Positions 11,128-21,245 of a stretch of 64,000 nt of DNA are shown piece after piece. The notes beneath the pieces are model-generated. The model searched no databases, was not told the origin of the DNA, and saw nothing but the letters and a program-made list of their open reading frames with translations. The stretch is taken from contig CM060686.1 of the NCBI GenBank assembly GCA_030686995.1, forward strand, positions 76,769,757 through 76,833,756, written 5' to 3'. Made by a program: the position numbers and the translations under genes. The first letter of the stretch is position 1. The number at the start of each line of letters is the position of its first letter. This DNA is from Artemisia argyi. Lineage: Eukaryota > Streptophyta > Magnoliopsida > Asterales > Asteraceae.

Positions 11128-12225
11128 TGTTGGTCCGGAATAACTTGAGCAACTCATAAATTGATAAGATAAACATAAAAACGTGGAATTTTGACATGGA
11201 ACATATAACGAGTTTATGATTCATGATACAACGGAATTACAATGGTTACTCAAGAACCCACTTTGACACTCTAATAACTTGGTTGGCTTTTCAACGGAGA
11301 TACTTGCATACGGTATCCCAGACGAGAGACAAATTATGGGATACTGAGAAGCAAGCTAGACAAGGCTTGGGTTCTCAGTGTGTTGAGAATACTAACACTC
11401 TAACTATGCTAAGATATTCTCACATCTTACTCTCTTTAAATGCACACATTCATCATTGGTTGGAATGGGTTTATATAGCGGTGAGATTACTGTTGCATCA
11501 CGTGGTAATAGTGATCTTGCCTACTGTTACTAGATAGGCACGTACCTAGACATCTAGCCTTGATGTCCTTTTAGTTTTCCAAAGTTGACACCACCGATTT
11601 CCCATGAGCTTCTTTTGTTCTTGGGAAGGAACATATATTTATCTTCCCAAGAGTTTTCCTGCTTAAACTCTATTGACTCACCTACTTCCTTGGTCTTGAT
11701 TCAGGGAACTGAGATGCCATCAAGGTATTCCTATCTTGGTGTTTCTCTGGTCTCGAGCTAGAGTCTTCACGTGAAAATTTGTTGATCAGCATTTTGGTAA
11801 ATTTGCATGACTCCAGGTTCGGAACTTCACTGGTTCTCTATGTCTCTGAATCACTAAGTATTGGTAAAGTTATATTGATCACCAAAACTCTACGACATTT
11901 ATATTGGTATTTGGTGAGGTGGTCATTAACAATGAGAGATAAGGTCATCAGGGATAAAGAGACATTTGTCAGATCTTAGTGTCCCTGATGCTACTCAAGT
12001 ACCTTAATCACTAGCCTGCAAGAGTGACTAAAGCGCATCTTCGGTTGGTTTTATTTACCAACTCTAGAAGAATGCCATTGAGGTTCTCCTCTGAGGCAGG
12101 GGGAAGACATGCTCACTGATCATCAGTGTGTTAGAATTATCATTGATATTTTTCAGTGAGTGTCTGGTGCTATTTTATGTTCAAATCTTTGTCCGAGACA
12201 ATTAGGTCAGTTGCTGGACCTAACA
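11128..12225 (-). repeat. LTR of the non-coding element (3' LTR)
   Basis: 1098 bp, from TGTTGGTCC to GGACCTAACA, forming a short inverted repeat. Near identical to 14194-15287, with scattered substitutions. Confidence 0.85.
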
Positions 12226-12240
12226 ATCTCCCCCTATTTG
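12226..12240 (-). other. Polypurine tract of the non-coding element
   Basis: On the minus strand CAAATAGGGGGAGAT directly precedes the 3' LTR, the expected place for plus-strand DNA priming. Confidence 0.65.
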
Positions 12241-14176
12241 AACATAAAGATATTTGGGGTTTATCAGGGATAAGTGAGCATAACGGCTTCTTCTTATCCA
12301 CTGATTTACAAAAGGTATAGTGTACGACAGTTGTTTTTATTTCTCTGAGACACTACTTGTTGGAGTTTATCAGTTATAAGTAGCATAACGGCTTCTTCTT
12401 ATACTAATTTACAAGAATGTTCTAAAGTAAACCATGCCATTTTTAAGCTTTTAGTCTTCGATACCTTTTGTTGAAGATGAAGATCAAGGTTGTTTGTCTT
12501 CATCTAGTCACCATCGTTACTTCATTTTAGTCTTCACTCTGTTTAAGCTATTTCTTTTGGATAGTGAAGATTCTTCTTTTGATGATGACCTCCTGAATAA
12601 TTTTATTCAAGGTCTCTTGAGCATTATTGCCCACGAACTCCTAAGTTTTACCTTAGCATCTCCTGAATCTTCTCTGTCAGGGTATCACTTCGGATTTGGC
12701 GCATTTCCTGTCCAATAAAATTTTTTTTTGGGTCTCATGAGCATTTATCTCAGGGTCTCTTGAGCATTATATCTCAGGGTCTTTTGAACCATTTCTTATT
12801 GTATACTCTGGGTCGTGTTCCCAGGTGCTTGCTCCACTTTAGCCTTTATAACTGTGATTTGTATGACTCAGTCTCTGATGATTTGTGCACCAGATTCACT
12901 TCTTGAGTTATAGCTATCGTACCCCCCTAAAAAACTGCAACTTCAGTGAAACTTTTTGGAGTTTATACATTTATGGTTATGGTTCAAGGAAGGAACTTTC
13001 GTTCCTGTGGCAGTTCGATCAGTTAGAGTTGATAGACACTGAGACACATCAAGGAGTGATAAGTTTACTGAATAGTCCTCAGAGAGTGGCTTACTAATGC
13101 CAGGAATAAGCAGTCAGTGAGTCATCTCTGGTCTTCATTGTTAAATCAGTGAGAAGTTTAGACCTTTTTATTCATAGTTTTACATGATAGAAGATATTAG
13201 TTTTCATAAACCTCCTCAAGACTAGAATTTACAAGTGTCCTAAACTTAATCAGTATTAAATGAGCAAAAGTGCTTCTTTTTACTGACTGATTTTTACATC
13301 AAAAGAATTACAAGATTCCTAATTCTAATGATGCTGATAAAGTACAATTAACTCTGGAGCTTGAGCCTGATTTCTTCAGTTCTGCAACCTTCAGTTTGTA
13401 GTCCAGCGTCTTGTACTTCAGTGCTCAATCACTCTGGCCAGAGTCTTTGAGACAAATCAAGTAGTAAGTGAGTATCACCTGATCTCGTCTATGTAGTCCC
13501 TCATGACCTAGCATCCATGATCACCCAACCGATCTTGCCTCAAAGGGTGAGCTTGATTTCTTGGTCAAGGGAATGTTTAGTCCACTGACTGATTTGGTGA
13601 TCGGTCAGAACCACTGAAGTAGTCCTTCCTGTTACAAATCAGTCAGCTTCTACCCAGCACACAACCATATCCTTTGTGTTGAGACATCATAGATGCTCAT
13701 CCTTTATTTCTTGTCATTGTTATTGGGAAATTTCTTGAAATACAGGAATCAGAAAGATACATGCTGTATATTTTGTGCTTTTCCCAACAACGAACCTCTT
13801 CCCCTTTTTCTCCCTTTTTAGACCTCGGATGATCCACAAGCTTTCGCATCAAATATGGTTGTTACTGAGATTAACCATATTACATCCTTAGATGTCACCA
13901 CACTCATGAAAATTTCACCAGTAAACTTAAGCACTGGTGATGCTGAGATGGTATGGATTAAAACATGGTGGCTAGGCAGTTCGAGCATGTCCGGTCACAG
14001 AAACACTTAATGTGAGTGTTTTAGCTTAGGATACACTCAAGAATGTTTTAGAAGGAATTTTGATAGTAGGGTTTATGAAGAGGGTAGTGATTGAATGTGA
14101 TTAGCCGTCATTTAAGAACAGCTAAAAGTTATTAGTTGTCGTTTAAGAACGGATATGGATCATGAGAATAATCCAC
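12241..14176 (-). other. Interior of the non-coding element
   Basis: About 1.9 kb without a supportable gene. It holds imperfect direct repeats of GGGTCTCTTGAGCATTAT around 12610-12790. Short frames such as 12494-12718 and 12885-13097 show no protein-like conservation or motif and are treated as chance. Confidence 0.6.
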
Positions 14177-14190
14177 CCACTTTGATACCA
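14177..14190 (-). other. Primer-binding site, initiator tRNA-Met type
   Basis: On the minus strand TGGTATCAAAGTGG lies three bases inside the LTR edge at 14194. It matches the common plant site TGGTATCAGAGC with one mismatch in the core. Confidence 0.7.
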
Positions 14191-14193
14191 CTT

Positions 14194-15287
14194 TGTGGTC
14201 CGGAATAACTTGAGCAACTCATGAATTGACAAGATAAACATAAACACATGGCATTTTGACATGGAACATATAACGAGTTTATGATTCATGATACAACGGA
14301 ATTACAATGGTTACTCAAGAACCCACTTTGACACTCTAATAACTTGGTTGGCTTTTCGATGGGGATACTTGCAGACGGTATCCCTTACGAGAGACAAACT
14401 AAGGGACACTGAAAAGCAAGCTAGGCAAGGCTTGGGTTCTTAGTGTCTTGAGAATACTAACACTCAAACTATGCTAAGATATTCTCACTTCTTACTCTCT
14501 TTGAATGCGCACATTCATCGTTGGTTGGAATTGGTTTATATAGCAATGAGATTATCGTTGCATCACGTGGGAATAGTGATCTTGCCAACTGTTTGTAGAT
14601 ATGCACGTGCCTAGACATCTAGCCTTGATGTCCTTTTGGTTTTCCAGAGTTGACAGCACCGATTTCCCATGAGCTTGTTTTGTTCTTAGGAAGGGACATA
14701 TATTTATCTTCTCAAGAGTTTTCCCGGTTAAACTCTTTTGACTCACCTACTTCCTTGGTCTTGATTCAAGGAACTGAGATGCCATCAAGGTAATCCTGCC
14801 TTGGTGTTTCTCTAGTCTCAATCTAGAGTCTTTATGTGTAAATTTTCTGATCAGCTTTGATAAATTGGCACGACTCCAAGTTCCGAACTTCACTGGTTCT
14901 ACATGTCTCTGAATCACTAAGTATTGGTAAAGTTATGTTGATCACCACAACTTTATGACAGTTATAATGATAGTTGGTGAGGTGGTCATTAACAATGAAA
15001 GATAAGGTCATCACGGATAAAGAGACATTTGTCAAATCTCAGTGTCCCTGATGCTACTCAAGTACCTTAATTCCTGGCCTGCAACAATGACTAAAGCACC
15101 TCTTCGGTTGGTTTCATTTACCAACTCTAGAAGAATGCCATTGAGGTTCTCCCCTAGGCAGGGGAAGACATACTCACTGATCATCAGTGTGTTAGAATTA
15201 TCACTGATATTTGTCAGTGAGTGTCAGGTGCTATTTTTATGTTCAAATCTTTGTCCGAGACAATTAGGTCAGTTGCTGGACCTAACA
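14194..15287 (-). repeat. LTR of the non-coding element (5' LTR)
   Basis: 1094 bp; its first bases are TGTGGTCC where the other LTR has TGTTGGTCC. It ends GGACCTAACA and is followed by the TSD gaata. Confidence 0.85.
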
Positions 15288-15292
15288 GAATA

Positions 15293-15540
15293 ATTGAGTT
15301 TGGATATTTTGAAGTTAATGTCCTTTGTACATTTTATCATTTCTCAACAAATAATGTTTTTACAAACTCCCACATTCTCTACACATCACATTTACTCTAA
15401 TCATGTAACGCATTCATCGAGTCTATAGCCAATGAGATTCAAACATAAGATCTTCATAGGATACAAATTCCATATATATACACTTTTTGTTCACAAATAA
15501 GAACACAATTTGTACGAGAGTCCTTCACAGATCTTAGTAA
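15293..15540. other. Unassigned AT-rich flank
   Basis: No gene or element recognised. It is the left flank of the Athila-like array; the corresponding right flank starts at 60244. Confidence 0.3.
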
Positions 15541-15545
15541 TCTTG

Positions 15546-16986
15546 TGATGCATGGAATTGCGCCCTCGTAAAATTTTTACCTCTCAAGGGATCTTGAGAA
15601 GCTTGCAATCCCCACCAGGCAGTGTACCTGATCATTGTAGTATAGTATAGTGACAAGTACCGGGGGATTGATCGTTCAACTCAGGAATAGTGTTTGCTAG
15701 GATTAAAAAATCTACTAAAATAGGTCTAAAGGTGAGGGATGATTCTTTTTGTATTTTTATATTTTTATAAAACCAAGTAAAATCTCAGATTTTGAAGGAG
15801 TGGGCGGAATTAGTTGCTAGTCAACTAACCCAATAAACTAAAGATGCAATCAAAATAAAATAAAATAAACTAAAACTATTTTGTGGTGTGAACAATAATA
15901 AGAGAAAATGTGTTTACTTAGATTTCATTACTCCCTAGATATCTTTTACCGGTTGATTAGCTTCTTACAATTGCATGGATGACGCGTTATATTCCTTAAT
16001 ACTAGTCGTAGGGCCGTGTACGAAATTCCCTAACTCTATAAGCTCCTACTTCACTCCTATGGCGAGCCGACTAAAAGCTCCTAACATGGGATCACTAGAA
16101 TTCGCTCATGCATTAAATACAACCATAAATCGTAGTACACCTCCGATCATGTTTCTTAAGACGTTCAAGCAAGTTACCAATTGGAAGTCTACTAGTTTTC
16201 TTAACCCTAACATCGAATACAATCATCCAGAATAATTATAAAAAAACCATCAACCAATAATCAACATCTAGGTTTCATTACATCTAAGCAAACACAACAA
16301 AAACCTAGCCTATCATGTTAAAAAGAAGAAAAGCGAAAGATAGAATCACACAACACATAGACATATTGTATGATTATTGGAAAACTTATCTTCAATTGAA
16401 CATGGATGGAACAAGGGTTGAAACCCTTATTATCACAGAAAATTCGTCTAGGGTTTTTACAAAGAAGTACTCCAAAAGTTCCACACTTAATGAATGAAAA
16501 TTAGAAAACTATATATAGATTTTACACCTTGACGGCATCACGTTTTAGCTTGTGACGCCGTCAACTCCCCGCCAAGATAAAAGTCGTATTGCCTAGACCT
16601 ACTTCTGACGCCGTCATGTGCAAATTTACTCTGGGCCATCACATGTGTTTTGACCCTGACGGCCTTGGTAACACCGTCAGGTATAATTGCCTTGAAAATG
16701 TTCTGGGCCGTCATGTGTATTTTCCACATCCACCTATTTTGCCACTCTTGACGCCGTCACTTGCAATGCCTTGACGTCGTCAGGTACTGCTCCCAGCAAG
16801 GATTTTGAGACTTTGTCGTTTTCTTCACTTTTTCGCTCCAAAAATGTCCAAAATGCTTCCTTTTGTTAATTTCCTCTCAAAAGTACCTAAAATGACAAAA
16901 AAACGATTTAGGCCAATAATTGGTCAAATAATTACGAATTCGTGCTTAAATAACCCCCCAAAATTGGTACACTTTTCGCCTTATCA
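15546..16986 (-). repeat. Athila-like LTR1 (3' LTR of interior A)
   Basis: 1441 bp with TGAT...ATCA ends. Read on the minus strand, U3 contains TGACGCCGTCA dyads at plus coordinates 16749-16759, 16606-16616 and 16553-16563 and several variants, then a TATA box at 16510-16517. The frames at 15975-16235 and 16315-16497 recur in the other LTR copies only because the DNA is repeated. Confidence 0.85.
16510..16517 (-). promoter_or_regulatory. TATA box of LTR1
   Basis: TATATATA on the minus strand, directly downstream of the dyad cluster. Identical boxes lie at 33412-33419 (LTR2) and 49482-49489 (LTR3). Confidence 0.6.
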
Positions 16987-17601
16987 AATACCCTTACACT
17001 TGAGATTTGCTTGTCCTCAAGCAAATGCGCTTGTATTCAAATCAAAATACAAGTTAGGGGTCATTTAACACTAAGATAAAAGTAATTACAACAAATAATC
17101 GTTCCACTTAAACCAAAAACAAGCACGGAGGTTATACACTAGCACCTCACAAATAGTGTTTAGATACTCACATCTCTCGGGTGTAATAAAATATATATCA
17201 CAATAAGGAAATGGAAAAATATCTCTCACTACCTGTCATAACAAATAGATTACCATAGGCTTGGGAAAGGATCAAACCTCCACCAATTGGCGTAAGCACC
17301 TAGGATAAACTATCAAAGAGGTCTTTTAAAGGGTTATATCGTGAGGTGTAGGGATATGGTAAACACAGTTTTGTTGGATAAAGACAATATTTACTGGTGG
17401 CGAGCTAATCATCTTGGTTAATTACATGTATAGCATGGCGTTGCTAAGCCAAGACTTGACTCGACTTAAGCTAATAAAAACTAAAATAACATAAACTTAA
17501 AACAAACATAGAATAAAACGGGATGGTAGTCCGTATGTTTTTTTTCTCTTTTTCTCTTTTTTTTCTTTTTCTATTTTTTTTTTTTCTTTTACTTGATTTT
17601 G

Positions 17602-17608
<7 letters not shown>

Positions 17609-17653
<45 letters not shown>
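17609..17653 (+). repeat. Poly-T tract
   Basis: About 45 T in a row, preceded by a T-rich CTTTT stretch from 17540. Interior B has a much shorter version at about 34496-34514. Confidence 0.9.
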
Positions 17654-17656
<3 letters not shown>

Positions 17657-19029
17657 TACACTTTTACCCTACCATCCAAAATAATACATCATAGGAGATT
17701 TACATTCCCCTTACACTTGAACTTTTACATACTTTACAACTAACTATTCTAATGACTCGAATCAAGATAATCAGAACACTTGGAGTACTTTTAAATATTA
17801 ACGCACATATGGGGGTAATAATTGACGTCTTCCCCATTACTCCATTACAATAGTACTTTACCCATGAGTCCCAATCATCCCAAAACAATATGTACAAGAT
17901 ATGACTTGACTTAGCAACCATGTAATCAATTAGACAATCAACTAAGGGTTTAAAAAAATAACAATAATGCACTAAAGATGAGTGCATACACGGAAGGCTA
18001 AGGCGATTTGGTTGCACATTTGGGGTGGATTGTCAACAAATTCTTCCTTTAAATAAAATGCTTAAAGTTAGAAATGAAAAGATAGGCTCGGAGGGGTGTA
18101 CTAGGGGTATCGTGTACTAAAAATGAACAACGCAAAGGTGTGGGAAAAATTAATTGACTTTACTAGCAAGGTAATTGACTTAAATGGTCAAGTAATTATG
18201 ATACGGGTTTAACACAAGGGTGATCCTAATGCCTCTTATCATGTAGTAAATCATACTACACGAATGTAGTCTCACTAGCGGTCTCGGAATGCATCACTAA
18301 CGCAAGTTCTAGAATCTAAATACTACCGGTACAGTCATAAGCACTAATAATAAATGCTTTTCCTAACAAATCTAAAGGCGAACCTCACATATTTGGGTGG
18401 AAAATTTTTTTTAGTGGTACGGCTTTTGTGCTAGTTATGCAACTCCTATCCATGAGACACTCATTTAGGCTAAAGCTTCACTCCTAATTGTTGTAAAAAA
18501 ATTTAAATTTGGCGCTAAAATTGCCCTAACAAGTATTTCTCTTAGTTTTATTACACACATACTTTTGAACAAACAAACTCAAGCCTAATTGTATTCTTAA
18601 AAGTTTCATCATTGACTCTCCCCTTACACTAAAGCTGAACATTGTCCCCAATGTTCAATAAAAATATATAAAAGAAAATAAGGTAAAAGAATGAAAACAA
18701 ATACTCCCCTGATTCGTTCGGTGTGGATAGTGTGTCAACAAGGTTAGATATTCTTCTAAGAAAATGAACTTTCAAAGCTTCCCTCTAGAAATATAAATCA
18801 TCCTCTTGTCCAATGTAACCTGTTAAACCTGAGAAAACAATCGAGGCAAACCTCGCGTAAAATCGGCGGCAATCTATATATACTAAAAATCCTAAAAAAA
18901 ACAAATTAAGATCTAATGCGTGTGGAATGAATATTTGCAGATTTCTTGGAGTTTATAAAACTAAAGAATCAACAAAAACTTTAAGACTCCGGTAAATACA
19001 AAACTCACAAAAATTTTCAGAATTTAGTA

Positions 19030-19090
19030 CCTGACGCCGTCAGGTTATAATTCCTGACGCCGTCAGGTTATAATTCCTGACGCCGTTAGA
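19030..19090. repeat. Three 23-bp dyad units
   Basis: CCTGACGCCGTCAGG starts at 19030 and 19053 with a decayed third at 19076, linked by TTATAATT. Each unit is a 7-bp-arm palindrome. Interior B has only two units (35893 and 35916). Confidence 0.8.
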
Positions 19091-19453
19091 CTGTTCCTGC
19101 AAAAATCTCATGTTAAGTTTCCGGAAAATTTTTGGAAAAACTTATGCCTTACTTCCTGGAAAATCACGCAAAACATCATTATGACTTGATACAAGCATTT
19201 GACTCAAACAATTACTAATACACATGTTCATTTAGTATTGTTGTGGTTCATGCTCAATTTCGTTCTTATAAACAAATTTGGTTTCCCTTACACTTAGCTT
19301 TTGCAAAATACCATTATATGTAATTAAGACGAAGTTAAAAACAAAATAAAGCATTTTCACAATTTATTTTGAACAATGATCCACTAACAATAAAAATAAA
19401 ACACGCATACGGAAACAAATAAAATCAAACAAACAAAACAAATAAAACATGGG

Positions 19454-19774
19454 TTGCCTCCCAAGAAGCGCTTTTCTTTATTTGCGAGTCTTGTAGCTAG
19501 ACTCAAAGTCATGGGCTATCCTATACGTGTGAGCTCCTCGTCGCAGACATCCTTGGGATCAAACTTAGGTTTCAATTTCCTATCGGTTTTCTTGGTACGG
19601 TATGACTTCTCAAACTTTTCTCCATCCGGATCATATAGAATCATCTTCATATGCCATGATCGGTCACCTTCCTTGGGTGGCTTGTCCCAATTCCATTTAC
19701 ATTTATCCCCTTCCCTTTTCCACTTGTTCATTCCTAAATTGATAGGCATCACTCCTAGGAATATCACTCCTAGG
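19454..19774 (-). pseudogene. Gag-protease C-terminal tail, interior A
   Basis: The end of the A polyprotein, cut from the rest by the insertion 19780-30030. It contains the conserved segment MNKWKREGDK...DPDGEKFEKSYRTKKTDRK and stops at a TAG after ELTRIG. In interior B the matching codon is TTG and the frame continues, so A carries a nonsense change here. No known domain lies in this tail. Confidence 0.65.
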
Positions 19775-19779
19775 AATTC

Positions 19780-20951
19780 TGTTGATATAAATAATGCGTA
19801 AAAATGTTATTAATATTTCTCGATATCCCTATGTTTTGACGATCACAATGTAAAATCATTACGTAAATAAGTATTTGTGACAAAGTATCATTATATCTAA
19901 CTAATTCACTTAAGGTATGAATAAACAAGTGCCTAATACATTTTATGATCAAAGGAAGGTTTATTTACTAATTACAAATTATATAAAATGGTATAAACAT
20001 TTTATATATTTAAGAAAAACATTTTTGGTAATTAAAGGAAAATGTTTATTTCATAATAATTAAATGAATTTAAATTTTTAACCAAATTCAGTTAAATTTT
20101 CCCCAAATAAACTTTCTCAGAAAGGACAAAAATTTCAGGCCGTTTCAGTGGGCGGCCCCCTTAATTTTAAGGGGGCCAGCATACGCTCCTCTGTCAGAAT
20201 TCTTTGCTTATAAATACTGGTTCAAATCTGAAATTATTCCTCACCTTTAGCACTAAAACTTTCTGTTCTAATTCTCTCAAATCATCTTCCAAAAACCTTT
20301 GATCATAAACATATTAGTTCTTGTTTTCAAGTGATACTATACATCCTCATTCAAAGTGCAAGAGAAGAATACTTCTCCAACATCTTGTTTAGAAATATTG
20401 ACGAGTTGTGTATATTGTTAGGTGTTGTGTAAATTATTTGTAAAAGTGTAGAAGATGTGTAATAGATAGATCTAGGTGGGTTAGTAGTCGTGAATAGAAG
20501 TAGTGAAGAAATAGTTGTGTTGTGAAGAAGAAGTAGTGAAGGTGTGAGAAGTAGTGTAGTAGTAGTGGTGTGTATAAGTCGTGAAGAAGGTGTGTAGTGA
20601 CTAGTGGTGTGAGATTGGTTCTAGCTACTATTAGAACTCGACATCTAGCTTAGTGTCGTTAATCGGTGTAAGCAAAATTTGGGTAAGGTTTCTCCGCCAA
20701 AAGGGAGATCGTTGTGTTAGTGAAGAAAACTCTCGAGTAGGAGACTCGAGGAGTGGAGTAAGACAAGGAAGGAGACCTTGTAGCCGAACCACTATAAATC
20801 TGTTGTGTCTTGGTTTGATCTTTCCATCTCTTGTTCATTATCTTATTTACATCTTTATTGTTTACATACTCATAAACATTTGCATCTAGATGTAGCTTGT
20901 GATATTGTGCTAAAATTGATTTCACACAAAGTTCGAACAAAAGGTTCATTC
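19780..20951 (+). repeat. LTR-like left end of inserted block
   Basis: Starts TGTTGATATAAAT right after the TSD. It contains a 24-bp inverted repeat (20154-20177), a TATA box (20209-20216) and a leader-like region rich in GTAGTG/GAAGTAG units (20480-20620). It ends with a CTCGAGTAGGAGACTCGAG segment and GCCGAACCACTATAAATC, as in Copia LTRs. The expected terminal poly-C and TTTTCCACA are missing at its right, so it is truncated near 20951. Confidence 0.5.
20209..20216 (+). promoter_or_regulatory. TATA box of LTR-like left end
   Basis: TATAAATA, 32 bases after the inverted repeat at 20154-20177 and followed by a leader-like region. Confidence 0.5.
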
Positions 20952-20999
20952 ACAAAATAAAGTTTTTATAAATAACCTAAAAAGATATCTTTACATATA

Positions 21000-21245
21000 T
21001 ATGGGATAATATTTGAGTTGTACTTGATGCTTTGAAAGCTGTACCATGAGAGGGAATTGCCACTTGGTACTTAGAAACGCCACTTGGCACTAACATGCTG
21101 ATTGGATAAATCATGTAAACGCTACTTGGCATGCCACGGTGTCAATTTGCAGAATCCAGAAATTAAAAAATTTGCTACTTGTGGGAATCGAACCCTGGTC
21201 TATACTCCCATTCAACATGTTCTCAACCACTAGACCAAGTTGGTT
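21000..21245 (-). mobile_element. tRNA-derived SINE candidate
   Basis: On the minus strand a tRNA-like head carries an A box TGGTCTAGTGG (plus 21228-21238) and a perfect B box GGTTCGATTCC (plus 21184-21194), spaced as in a tRNA internal RNA polymerase III promoter. Downstream is a tRNA-unrelated body with three imperfect CCAAGT(G/A)GC repeats (plus 21060-21140). The acceptor stem does not pair well, so a real tRNA gene is unlikely. The 3' end and TSD are not resolved. Confidence 0.5.

Larger units (their letters stand above)
11128..15287 (-). mobile_element. Non-coding LTR element (LARD/TRIM-like), 4.2 kb
   Basis: Complete insertion with TSD gaata (11123-11127 and 15288-15292), two LTRs of about 1.1 kb and a 1.97-kb interior. 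A primer-binding site matching initiator tRNA-Met lies next to the right LTR on the minus strand, and a purine-rich tract next to the left LTR, so the element reads on the minus strand. No gag, protease, reverse transcriptase or integrase can be read in any frame. It must have been mobilised in trans, probably by a Copia-type element; that assignment rests on the primer site and termini only. Confidence 0.85.
16987..19453 (-). other. Non-coding 3' part of interior A
   Basis: About 2.4 kb between the end of gag-protease and LTR1, with no reverse transcriptase or integrase. Read on the minus strand, TGTAAGGGTATT at 16987-16998 is a weak polypurine tract. It contains a long poly-T tract (about 17609-17653) and three 23-bp dyad units (19030-19090). 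A minus-strand frame at 17700-18017 (starts MQPNRLSLPCMH) is shared with interior B but has no recognised domain. Confidence 0.65.

Noticed and set aside
15975..16235. Conserved 86-88 codon plus-strand frame (MDDxLYSL start) in all three array LTRs
   Set aside because: It lies antisense in the R-U5 part of the LTR. The copies are simply recent repeats, and a diverged LTR (around 4080-4290) breaks the frame.
21176..21245. A functional tRNA gene on the minus strand
   Set aside because: A and B boxes are present but I could not pair an acceptor stem or anticodon stem convincingly, and an unrelated body follows, so a SINE fits better.
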